64,000 nucleotides of DNA from assembly GCA_028583405.1 (NCBI GenBank), contig CM053251.1, forward strand, positions 14,023,495-14,087,494, given 5' to 3'. Within the stretch, counting starts at the first letter, position 1; every line of letters begins with the position of its first letter. Positions 1 to 51,398 of this stretch are shown here, piece after piece. The translations under genes were made by a program, and so were the position numbers. The notes beneath the pieces were generated by a model. The model was given only the letters and a program-made list of their open reading frames with translations, ran no database searches and was not told the origin of the DNA. This DNA is from Pogonophryne albipinna. Taxonomy: Eukaryota > Chordata > Actinopteri > Perciformes > Artedidraconidae.

Positions 1-970
1 TGATAAACCAGTCTATATTGAATAGCCTTAAATATAATCCCATTATGCATTCCTGTACAGTATATTGCTTTAAGATGCTGATTGGGAATGCTTTCCATTG
101 TTTCTTTATTAACAAAGAGGTCAGGCTGATTTAAAGACCGCAAATCTATATGACAGAAAATATGATCAACATGACTAGTCTGTGAACGGATCCCGTCATT
201 AATCACTTTAAGGTGCACGCTTTTTGTTAGAGGCTTCAGGCCTCACATTCCAGCTTTTCCGTAACTCAAAACTGAGAGCATGAAAGGGACAACCAATTTG
301 TGTGCCACTGTTTACTATTGTTAATTACAGATAAAATAAACAATCATATAAGTAATAGAAATTAAGAAGTGAAATAATACAACTTTTGTAATAAAGTGAC
401 AACACAACTGACCAGGAGTAGACTAAAGCAAATCTATAGTTAACGTAAAAAAAGGCATACATAACAGAAACATTGCATGTGGTTATTGAGTTTTAAAGTA
501 ATGTGGATTTTTTCTTCACTCAGGTTGCATGCTAACCTTCTTCTGGTCTGCCTCCCTGTGTGCCCTTTTCTTTCAAGATTTGGTATTTCGTTTGCACAAA
601 AACAGGCACAAACACAATATTTCCTCCTTTTTGTCTCTTTCCGAAAAAATATTGATTCTGTAAATATGGAACTTGTTATTGGAAATGATCCAATAACAAA
701 TATTGGAAATTGTTGAACAATAGGAAATGTGACTCAAAGTATTTACCCATGAGATAAATTAATGAAATAGCACAGAAACAGTATAAAAGCATTAGGTTAG
801 GTAAATTGAGAAATTCTGAAACATGTCCAATTATGTTCCCTTGTATTATATGCAGGAATTAAGATCAAACATATTGTGAACACTCTTTAATTAACCTTTG
901 TATCTATTGAAAGCCAAACCATTACTCTTAATAAGTGCACAGCTTTGGTTTAAGTATGTTTCCCCCTCAC
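1..970. other. lama3 intron sequence at the left edge
   Basis: AT-rich intronic DNA to the left of lama3 exon 33. Apart from repeat copy A (521-780) I see nothing in it; the short open frames here have no coding character. Confidence 0.6.
521..780 (+). repeat. Direct repeat copy A (~260 bp), in a lama3 intron
   Basis: This stretch matches 3528-3796 along its whole length with scattered substitutions and small indels. Shared blocks include the CAGGTTGCA start, CTGCCTCCCTGTGTGC, TTGCACAAAAACAGGCAC and CCCATGAGATAAAT. Both copies contain a small inverted repeat (GTTATTGGA, 5-base loop, TCCAATAAC). The similarity was found by eye. I cannot say whether this is a local duplication or two members of a dispersed family. 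Confidence 0.8.
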
Positions 971-37206
<36,236 letters not shown>

Positions 37207-38770
37207 GTTCCGTTTTAGAGATCCCAGTAGATGCAGAGAGCAACACGCAGCGTGCAGGTCTTGTCATCTATAGATCTCCATGAAATGCGCCCAAGGGCTG
37301 CGTGAGTGCGCCAAACTCTTTTAGTAGGAATCTGATAATGTCAATGACAGAGCGTTAAGTTGGTCTGCTGCTGTTAAGGATGTACTCTCTTTTTGACGCA
37401 TGTTTCCGAACTAACAACCCCACTTTCCCGTATTCCTAACCAAAGTGTGCGCCACAGTGGAGCTATCAGGTGTCAGGCTGTCGACGGTCTGAGCTCGATG
37501 CTAATAGTGAGTGGGGCCAAAGGTCTCTATCACCGTTTACTCTGCGTTTCCCAGCAGCACCTCTGTGGTCCCTTTCTTTCCTTTTCACATGACATGAAAA
37601 CTATATTTTACATACAAGTTTAAACATGCATAGGTGCATACTAATTATTTGTAGAAAACATTTGTGTTTCCTAGAAGTTTACGATCTTCTTTAAAGTGAT
37701 CGCTTTTTATAATTGTGCTTGCTTGAGCTCAATTAAAATAGGCTGCCACTTGTGCAAATGCAAAAATAAAATGTAAGTTTGATTATTAAATTAAGATAAC
37801 ATTTTATAATCATCAAACTGCTGCTACTGTTGATATTGAGAAAAACACTAAATATAATATATGATTACATTAATATATTTTATTTGTCATCATTGTTAAC
37901 TTATGTCACTTTGTCTTATCCTTGTCTTTTTATTGTTGCCATTTTATCTGATTATATATTTTAAATCTAGTGCTTTTATATGCAACCAGGGCTTTTATTG
38001 CTGAGTTGACCTGTGTTAACCTACATATATCAAATAAAACTCAAACTTGAACTATGACGATGGTTAAGAAAGCTTTTAAGGCATACACACTGTTTTAATT
38101 ATCATTTTTATTAATATTATATAATTCATATCATGTTATATATTTTTAAGTGTTGTGAAAGTGTAGTATCACTAACGCAGGATCAGAGGAGCCCCAAACA
38201 TGTACCCTATGCTATGTACCCTACCATTGATTTGCAGGGTTCCTCCTACAGTGATCTTAGGGCGACATCTAGTGGAGAAATCATGATCACATGACAATGA
38301 TTACTGAAGTGTTTGAGGTATTGCGCACACGCACACCACTGGAGCCTCCGGTTTTCCATTTCACTTGGTCTTTTGAATAAGAGCTACAATATTGTGTTAC
38401 AACTTAAACAAATCCTGTCCGTCTTACTTTACGCAAAGTGTTTTCACTTAATTCCAATTTCTTTAAATAATTCAGAGTGAACGCTCATCATTAGGCTATA
38501 TAATTCTGATACAGCCGTTTCTATTTGAGTCATTCATACAGTGGCTCAGCAACTTGTGTTGTGTCTCTATAACTAGAACAACAACAATCAAGCATCGTGA
38601 CTCACTGGCAGGAGGGTTTCCGCGTCCCAACATCGCTGCCATTCCTCTGACAGGACGCATTTGTCATAGCTGAGGGAGTTTTATGCATACAGGAACTTGT
38701 TGTGCGCTAGCATACGACTGGGTAAAAGAAACCTGAATCTGTTGTGTTTTGAATTCTGACAGGACTCCGC
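37207..38770. other. Divergent intergenic region between lama3 and the MIT-domain copy
   Basis: These 1.56 kb must hold the lama3 promoter (reading left) and the start region of the MIT copy (reading right). I see no convincing TATA box or other named element; most of it is AT-rich. The only open frame (37393-37623) has no family features. Confidence 0.5.
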
Positions 38771-40094
38771 ATGGAGCCCACTATTCTACAGGTAGGATGA
38801 ATAACTTTACTTAATTAAGACTGCAGCTCTTCGTTTCTCGGTAGTGGACTGTAAGAAGTGTAGTATCTCGGATAAAAACAAACAGAGTGTATGCCCCGAA
38901 TGCAATCCAACAGGTTTCATTTTGACGAAAAGCCTAATGTGGATTCAGTCTTCAGTCGTGTTATTGTACAATAGCAGAATTGGCACTTTGAATGCGGAAT
39001 ATGTTGTGTCAATAGATATGTATGTTCTGCAAGAGCTGACTGAACTACATCATTGACCAAACCTAGTGATTCAGTCCACAGATTCAATGCCAGTCTGTGA
39101 AATTATTCATTTAACTGTCTATAAAATGTTTTAGGCAGGAAATGAACACAAAGTTCTATGTGTTATCTGATTGGTTTAGAAAGACAGCTGTTAGCAGTGT
39201 AGTCGTCTTTCGTTGGTTAAAATAGTAGTAGTAACCATGTACTCTAATTACAAACCTTAGGTTTTATAATATAAATAGCTTTTTGTTGAGAAAAGTAGAT
39301 ATTTACAAAACTGAGGGAAGTTATACATAAAAAAACGTTTCAGCAGCAATTTAGGCACTAAAACAGTATGGTCTCATCAGATTTCCACAGGTAGATTTAA
39401 ACTGACTTTACAATTAATGCAAGTCAACAGTAATAAGGTCTAAATATTCGGATAAGATTTGATTCCCTGTAGACATTTGCATTAAAGCCACAAACACTAC
39501 AAACTACTATATATATCATTTTAGAAAACTGGTTTCAGGGCCCTGTATGAGTGATATTAATAAAAGCTTAAGATATGATTGTATGTGAAATAGTAATGCA
39601 CTTTCTCTCATAGAAAGCTATTGCTGTAGCACAGAAGGCTTCAGTGGAAGACCAGGATGGAAACTATGAAGAGGCAATCCGCTCCTACCAACATGCTGTC
39701 AAGTACTTTCTGCACATTGTAAAACGTGCGTCACTACAGCTGGAAACAAAATTCATATAATGACACATGAATGAAAGTGAAATTACCCTATTAACGTTGT
39801 TGTTACTGCAAGTTTTAGGTGCTTTCAACATTATAACTTCTAGTTTATAAATGTTTGAGGCAGAAATGATTACAGAATGCTACTCAATACATTTTATCCT
39901 TTCCATCAGGTGAACCCCAGGGTAAAGAAGGCAACCAAAAGATCAGAGATAAATGTAAACAGTACCTGGACCGAGTGGAAGAACTACAGGAGTATCTAGT
40001 GTATAAAGAGGTTGTTATAATGTATTTACATAACATTTGGGTAACAAATATTGATATTATTTTTCATAATGCCAGAATCTGTGATATGTTTTGA
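38771..40094 (+). CDS. Partial VPS4-like gene copy: MIT domain only (three exons)
   Basis: Exons: 38771-38791 (MEPTILQ), 39614-39725 and 39910-40094 (to the first in-frame TGA). Exons 1-3 match the MIT-domain exons of the complete vps4b gene 2 kb downstream. Exon 2 is 112 bp in both, and the phases (0, then 1) are the same. The protein starts [13 protein letters not shown], has YFLHIVK and [12 protein letters not shown], and agrees with vps4b at about 40 of 70 positions by eye. Similarity ends after the residues KE; the read-through tail is short and unlike VPS4. There are no stops or frameshifts in the similar part. MIT domains bind C-terminal helices of ESCRT-III subunits. With no ATPase exons of its own, this may be a small MIT protein, an alternative 5' part of vps4b, or a decaying duplicate. 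Confidence 0.65.
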
Positions 40095-40181
40095 AGTTCA
40101 CATAGTGTGGATGTGCTTCAGCATGAGTAGACCTGTTGGTTACTTTTACTTAGGCCTAATTGAAATGCTGTTTATATGATC

Positions 40182-40300
40182 CAGTGGCGGAAGAGATATT
40201 AGGATGTTTTACTTCAGTAAATGTAGCGAAACCACAGCATACAAAAACTCTGTTACAAGTAAAAGTCCTGCATTCAAGCTTTTACTTAAAGGTGTAACTC
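40182..40300. repeat. Fragment of a dispersed repeat family shared with the kdsr 5' region
   Basis: The stretch contains CAGTGGCGGAAGAGATATT, TTTTACTTCAGTAAATGTAG and AGTAAAAGTCCTGCATTCA. The last block also occurs at 48338-48356, and the family's other members are at 46885-47426 and 48326-48746. Only one end is present. Confidence 0.65.
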
Positions 40301-40761
40301 ATTGTAATCCTTTTTGTGTTGGCCTACTGCTGGTTTCCATTTAAGCACAAGGTTCAGGAGCCTCCAACTTGTAGGCTCCTCAACAATGTTACTGTAGGCT
40401 ACTTGAGTGCATGCTAAAAAGTTACCTTTCACAAATTAAATTAAAGTCAGAATGACAAAGGTTAAAAGTTATCTCATAGTCTGGCAGTGTCCATTTGGAT
40501 AAACCTGTAGTGTAGACTGTGGCTAGCCTATAAAAGGGAACGGGGATTGGTTTCCACAAACAAAAGACGCCGAATATCAGGCTACATGACAGACAACTAA
40601 AGAGTCGTAGTCATAAGAGACAAGAGTAAGAAACAACATTGGATCACACGGGAAGAAAACGTGGTGACGATTGATCTAATATTTTCCCTCAATGCTTTAT
40701 TTTATAATTTAAAAATAGAAACGCAGTGTACTCTGAACTGTAACCTACCGTGGGTACGTCT

Positions 40762-40769
40762 TGACGTCA
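40762..40769. promoter_or_regulatory. CRE palindrome upstream of vps4b
   Basis: TGACGTCA, the full consensus for CREB/ATF factors, lies 221 bp before the vps4b start codon, in the likely promoter. Occupancy is an inference. Confidence 0.4.
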
Positions 40770-40989
40770 TCACATTCCGTGCACGCGAGTATCGACTTTT
40801 CAATGCGGAAGTTTCCTACTCGATTTGACTCGGGAGCGATCTTAGAAACGAAAACAAGCGTCAGAAAAACATCGATTGTCGACTTAACACTCTACGTGTA
40901 GGGTTACATTATAAAGCAGTGTGTTTTAAAAGGGTTTCCTCACGACGGAGCTACGTCGGTTTCTATTATTGGACAAGTGATCAGCCATT

Positions 40990-45343
<4,354 letters not shown>

Positions 45344-46682
45344 GAGGGATAATTAAGCCAAGCCATACCAAAGCAAAGGAGTTGTCATTGTCTCTTCTTT
45401 TTGTACCTGTACCTTTTTTCCCTCTCTATGTGTCTCATCATAACCATTCACCAGGCTTCGTGGTTTATCGTAAATGGACAAGATCACTGCGCTGTTCTGC
45501 CAATTTGATAACCACTAAAAGAGTGGAAGGATTGAGTTTTATTTCATATCAACCAAAAGACTTCCCATAGGCAGAAAATCGATACAACAAAGCTACTTGG
45601 GAAACTCAAAGCAGACATACACACACATGATTGCAAACAAGGTTTTTGAAATGAAGATAATTTATTTTAAGTTTGGGACTAGCTCTTGCATCCTTTTTCC
45701 AGTCGGAATACATCTCACTAATAAATAACCCTTATGTATTCTCTATTTTATATTAAGAAAAAAAACAAGCATTTTATAGTGTATACTGTATTTTGTGGAA
45801 TGTTTAAATCTTGGGCTGGGAGAGTGAAGCGGGCATGAGTTCATAGGATATGTTGTGATAAAATATGTCATTGTTGTCTCAAGGTGGTGAACGTTTAAGA
45901 GTTTTGAGACAGATACTCAGGGTGAGAGCTCTAGTAGACCCTTTTGAAATTCAAGTGCATCAAGTTTCCTACAAAAAAAAAAGGACATTGATGTTTGTTT
46001 ACTTATTTTTCATTACAATTAAACACGCTACAAGGGTGGATCACCAATGGTGCCAGACCAGCATTATTTTACAATATTCAAGGACTCAAATGCTTTTAAT
46101 TGCTTTGCACTCAGCTCATGAATTAGGTTTCTCACAACATACTGTACATATGTTTCATTATTATCAATAGGCATTGCTGGTTATCCAATATAAACTGCAA
46201 AATACTAAGCCTTATGTTAAGAAAAAGTCATTATAAATTTCGGTCAAACAAAACTTAGTTGGACACTGAAGGCTGAGGTGGAGAGATCTTCTTCTTGTAT
46301 ACCTAACAATATGGGAATGTATCTCCAAGCATGAACTTTATGTAGCCATGAGTGGCAGTGTGCACCATGTGCCTTCTAGAGAAACTGCAAGATTTATTTT
46401 TTATTGGTTTATTTCTTAATTGGTCATACTTCTTAAATATCCAGTGCTTTGTGAATACAACTAAGAAATGTATGAAACTTTCACATTTCATGTAACTCTT
46501 TTAGAGATTGTATACAAATGTGTTATTTTGCTCCTAAGGTGTGCAAACTATCTCCTTTAAGTTTTGATGGGGAATATCTCTTACGTTACTGTAAATGTCT
46601 ATACATATAGCCAACACTTGACCCTTTTCTTTGTGAAGAGGTGACAATGCATAAGAGTTTCTGTTTTTGTTTCAATAATGTA

Positions 46683-46688
46683 AATAAA
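46683..46688 (+). terminator. vps4b polyadenylation signal (distal)
   Basis: AATAAA about 1.34 kb after the stop codon. A second AATAAA at 45720-45725 would give a shorter 3' UTR. The sequence between is AT-rich with no gene, so both are plausible alternative ends. Confidence 0.55.
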
Positions 46689-46884
46689 AAGTTATAGCTA
46701 CATAAAAAAAACAGTTTCCTTTTGTATCAAATTCAGGACTAATTTTTGTCAAGCATTAACAAAAGGGATATAGAATGATTATCACCTTTTTCGCAATTTC
46801 AAAAAACAACCTTACCTTATCAGCGATCATACCTGGTGGCTGGTTAGGTTTGGTGTGAACATAAATGTATGTTCACACCAGAGG

Positions 46885-47426
46885 CAGAGGTGGGAAGTAA
46901 CTAAGTCCATTTAATCAAGTATTGCAATTGAGAACAATTTTGAGATACTTGTACTTTACTTGAGTATTTACATGTTATGCTACTTTGTATATCTACTCCA
47001 CTACAATTCAGAGGTAAATCGTGTGCTTTTACTCCACCACATGTATTTAATATCTGCAGTTATTTGACAGATTTGGATAAATAATGTGTAATATAATCTA
47101 CCCTTAAATAAGACTTTAGTTACACCTGGAGTAACATTCACAAGCTACCCTGCTGCATGCAAAGTATTTAAAACTAGCTGCACCTTTACCAGCTTTGATC
47201 ACACTTTAATGCATCACTAATTATAATGAAAGCATGTAATATATCTTATTCTGAAATTGACCAATTTGCATTATACTACTTTAAGTATATTTTGATGCTA
47301 ATGCTTTTGTACTTGTATTTGTGTAACCTTTTGAATGCAGGACTTTCACTTGTAAAAGCGTATTCCTACACTCTTGTACTTCTACTTTTACTCAAGTACA
47401 AGAGCTGAGTATTTCTCCCACATCTG
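46885..47426 (+). repeat. Dispersed repeat, copy 1 (~540 bp), upstream of kdsr exon 1
   Basis: It starts CAGAGGTGGGAAGTAACTAA and ends with the related inverse CTCCCACATCTG. The interior shares long blocks with 48326-48746 read on the other strand, for example CTTAAATAAGACTTTAGTTA, ACACCTGGAGT and AACTAGCTGCACCTTTA. Imperfect inverted ends suggest a DNA transposon family, but no clean target duplication was seen, so the class is left open. Confidence 0.75.
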
Positions 47427-47892
47427 AAGGGACGACGAATGAGGAAGCGGCGTGTTGCATTGTGGGAGTTGATGTTAAGGCACATCAAGAAGCGTTTGGA
47501 TTCAGCTGAAACCCTGTTAGCTCAAGAACTACATTTACCAAGCACCCTCGTAAAGCGTCTGTTTGCAGTGCACGGTTCGATTTGTTTTGGTTTATACAGA
47601 CTGCGCTTTGTACCGGGGAGCGAAGGTCCACCGCGTAACTTTAAGGTGGTCTTTACACTTCTTTGACTCATTGCCAAATCTTCCAACTCCTCCTCCCACT
47701 TGTTTCGCCTCCCCCTTTGAGGGCCATCGCCTGCCTCATAGCTCCCGTTATTGGACCCCAGAAGCTGGCCTGCTAGTTAGCAAACAAGCTAACGATAGTC
47801 AGGTTTCACCCATGTCCTCTGAAGAAGCGTTGAGCTCAACGTTCACGGATTGGCTTTTCATCAATTCCTGGTGGCTCCTTCTGCCATTCATC

Positions 47893-50800
47893 ATGCTTAT
47901 TGTAGTGGCTGCCTTTATTGTTGCCTTTGTGTTGCTGTTATACATGATATCGCCTCTTATTAGCCCCAAGCCTCTGAAACTGAACGGGGCCCACGTCGTG
48001 GTAAGTGTGCATGTTAACTGCTGACGTTAGTTAGGCTGTTAACGATAGCTAACGTTGTCTCTAAGTGTAGCTTTATAGCTAGTTCTTGTTTGTAAGCTAT
48101 AGCTTATAACCAGCCGTAAGGCTTTGAATGAGAAAAATATATTCTGAGTTGCGAATTTACAATGGCAGTGAACTGTTATGAAAAGTGACACGCCCACATA
48201 ATGATTTAGGCAACGTTGACATTACAGTTATGCTAACGCTAACTTCCGAACTCACTCAACTCTATTAGCAAGTTTACCCTAACAATACATAAACAGTTTA
48301 AAACTAATGCATTTACTCCGGCTATCAGAGGTAGAGAAGTAAAAGTCCTGCATTCATTCTTAAGTACCAAAAGTACTCATTATGCAGATTGGACGATTTC
48401 AGAATAATAAATCATATGTATTGATCACAATTATTGATGCATTAATGTATTTATCACAACTGTTAAAGGTGCAGCTAGTTTCAATTACTTTTTATTGTGC
48501 AGGGTAGCTTGTAAATGTCACTCCAGGTGTAACTAAAGTCTTATTTAAGGGTTGATTATATTTCACATACTTAATCCAAATCTGCAAAGGAACTAAATAT
48601 ATTAAATAAATGTAGTGTATTAAAAGTACACTATTTTCCTCTGAATTGTAGTGGGGAAGAAGTACAATGTAAATACTCAATTAAAGTACAAGTATCTCCA
48701 ATTTGTATTTGAGTACAGTACTTGAGTAAATGTACTTTACGCCACTAAAGGTCATATATATCCTACCGTTACGAAGGTTTAGAATATCAAGTGCTGGTCC
48801 ACTTCATGTTTTTTTGTATATAATGATCTGTCAACAGAGTGCAGTTTGATTTTGACCTTTTGGTTAATAATGTTCTAACCCTTTTCATGTTTAGGTGACA
48901 GGAGGCTCAAGTGGGATTGGAAAATGCATTGCAATCGAGTGCTACAGACAAGGAGCTTTCATCACTTTGGTGGCACGGAATGAGGTCAGCAAAAACAAAT
49001 TCCACAAATCATTCCTTTGTGTCTTGCCTCTAAGCAACCTATTTGTTGTTAAAGCCAACAAATCTGATGCCAAACGCAGTCAAATATATTCTAAAGGTTA
49101 ACTGACTCACTTAGGTGAAGGATGTTCTCCACTTGCATGCACTTTATTCTGTGCTAAACAGTTCAGTGAGCATTTATGTTTCTGAAGATTTAACATGTAC
49201 AATATTCACTTTTTTACTTAGGCGAAATTGCTTCAAGCAAAGAAGGAGCTGGAGAAATTTGCCATCAATGACAAACAGGTATGCGCCATTTATTCAATGA
49301 TAGTTGTAACTGTTAGATATTGTTGTAAAGCATCTTCTATGACTGTACAGTATACATGTTTATGAAGTGAATAATAGTTGATGCCATTTTGCATTACATT
49401 GCATATGATAATGTTTAATTTCCTTACTCAGGTGGTGCTCTGCATATCAGTGGATGTTTCGAGTGATTACAGCCAGGTGGAAAGTGTGATAAAACAGGTA
49501 ACGTTACTCTCTTAGCAACAGAGGAACATCTTGGGTTCCTTTTAATAATTCAGTGCTTAAGTGTATTTTTCCTTTCGTGCAGGCTCAAGAGAAGCTCGGC
49601 CCCGTCGATATGTTGGTGAACTGCGCTGGTTTAGCCATTTCCGGAAAGTTTGAGGACATAGAAGTGGACCGTTTCAAAGTAGGTACCTCGGACTGAGGCC
49701 AAGACACGGCCATGATGTTTATGTTAAGACAATAATCTACTGATTTAAGAAGTGTTAAAAAAAGAATATAGTTTGTGAATAGGGCCATAACTTTCCAAGT
49801 TATTATGAGAATTATAATAATAATAATACATTTATTTTGTAAGCGCTTTTACAGGTGCTCAAAGTCACTTTACAGAGGTATTAAAAACAAGAAAAAGAAC
49901 AACAATTAAATATAGTAAAAATCACATTAAAATCAAGCAATAAAACAACAATCACACATTCAAAGCCAGTTTGAAGAGGCGAGTTTTTGTAAGTTTTTTT
50001 TGAAGGTGGTGAGGTCAGTGCAGTCTCTATTTAACACACTTACTAACAATACTAATAGTTACATATAGCCATACTACCAGTTTTGTTCTGTTAAAAAAAA
50101 AAAAAAATTCCCTACCACACCAATGGGATGTAATGTGTTATTTTACAAAAATCTACTTAATCTACATCTACAGGACCAACCATGTTTATAATATGAGTGA
50201 ATTGTGGCCTCTTCCAACAGAAATTGATGGAAGTGAATTACCTTGGCAGCGTTTACCCAACGCGGGCTGTCATAACCACGATGAAGGAGCGGAGAATGGG
50301 CCGCATCTTGTTCGTGTCCTCCCAAGCCGGCCAGATCGGCCTGTTTGGATACACTGCCTACTCCCCATCCAAGTTTGCCCTGCGTGGCTTAGCTGAGTCT
50401 CTGCAGATGGAGGTGAGTTTTTGTACGCTTGAACAAATACAGATTTGCACAGGTTTCCTCTGTACACCAAGGCAACATGCTGCAACTCAAAGCACTTTTA
50501 CAATAGTTAAAATAATTGGCTAATTATATTTTCTGACCACTTTGCTGCTGAGTTGCTTGTGCTGATGTGAGACCCAATCTATCAAAAGGGGGCACTTGTA
50601 CTTAACAGTATTGCCTTTTTGTGTAAAAGGTTGATTGTTGTAGTTTATCATCAATGTCAAATGGTAAGACATATTGTTCAGTGAGTGTTGCTTTTCTTCT
50701 ACTCCAGATAAAGCCTTACAACATCTATGTGACTGTGGCCTACCCCCCTGACACTGACACTCCAGGATTGGCTGAGGAAAATAAGTCCAAGGTAAATATT

Positions 50801-51398
50801 TCTTTAAAAAAAAAAAAACGTTTACATAATTCATTTCCCATTCTGCTCTATTTAAAGCATATTCCTTTCCTTTTTTACTCTGCTAGCCTCTAGAGACCAC
50901 ATTAATCTCTGAAACCTCTGGAGTGTGTCAACCAGACCAAGTGGCCAAAATCATTGTTCGGGATGCAGTGGTAAGAAATACATTTCACTTGCCACTAACC
51001 CACCATGTTTCTTGTCCAGTGCATGGATAATCTGTTGTTGATTTATCTGCCTGTCCCTTGTCTTCTTTGCTCTTGCAGCAGGGGAACTTCAACTGCTCTG
51101 TGGGACCCGACGGCTACATGTTATCTGCCCTCACCTGTGGGATGTCACCTGTCACCTCCATCACAGAAGGTCTCCAGCAGGTAAAGCCATGGACATCATG
51201 TTGTCACGTTGACTGGAGTGGTGCTGTTAATATTGTGCAAGTTTCAAATTCTAAAGTCCATTTATCTTCTGTTCACAGATTGTTACCATGGGGTTATTTC
51301 GGACCATCGCCCTCTTCTACCTGGGGAGTTTTGATAGTATTGTTCGCCGCTGCATGATTCAGAGGGAGCAGTCGAAAGCAGCTGACAAGAGGGAGTGA
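47893..51398 (+). CDS. kdsr: 3-ketodihydrosphingosine reductase (complete, 10 exons)
   Basis: KDSR reduces 3-ketodihydrosphingosine to dihydrosphingosine with NADPH, the second step of de novo sphingolipid synthesis, on the cytosolic face of the ER. Exons: 47893-48000, 48895-48984, 49222-49278, 49432-49497, 49583-49678, 50221-50412, 50708-50791, 50887-50970, 51079-51180 and 51279-51398. All exon junctions are phase 0. The 332 residues equal the human length. An N-terminal membrane segment ([15 protein letters not shown]) precedes the short-chain dehydrogenase fold with VTGGSSGIG (37-45), NCAG, and the catalytic YSPSK (Tyr186, Lys190). The C-terminal hydrophobic part reads [16 protein letters not shown]. 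The chosen ATG has A at -3. An in-frame ATG at 47812 would add 27 residues but has C at -3. Exon 2 uses a weak donor (GTCAGC). Confidence 0.95.
48326..48746 (-). repeat. Dispersed repeat, copy 2 (~420 bp), in kdsr intron 1
   Basis: Same family as 46885-47426 but inverted. It begins CAGAGGTAGAGAAGTAAAAG and ends AATGTACTTTACGCCACT. The two copies flank kdsr exon 1. Confidence 0.78.
49811..49925. repeat. Fragment of a dispersed repeat in kdsr intron 5
   Basis: An (ATA)n start followed by ATTTATTTTGTAAGCGC and GGTGCTCAAAGTCACTTTAC, sequence of a type I recognise as scattered through fish genomes. No second copy in the window, so this rests on recall. Confidence 0.4.

Larger units (their letters stand above)
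40095..40989. other. vps4b upstream region
   Basis: The spacer between the MIT copy and vps4b. It contains a fragment of a dispersed repeat (40182-40300) and, nearer the gene, a GC-richer stretch (about 40740-40860) with a CRE palindrome. No further VPS4-like exon is visible here. Confidence 0.6.
45344..47892. other. vps4b 3' UTR, dispersed repeat and kdsr 5' region
   Basis: 45344 to about 46710 reads as the vps4b 3' UTR. It is followed by the repeat copy 46885-47426 and then the likely kdsr promoter and 5' UTR. The frame is open upstream of the kdsr start, but that part shows no conserved protein. Confidence 0.55.

Noticed and set aside
38844..39056. 70-residue frame with CKKC and CPEC pairs resembling a zinc ribbon
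   Set aside because: It lies in the first intron of the MIT copy, has no other zinc-ribbon features and no splice context; two CxxC pairs can occur by chance.
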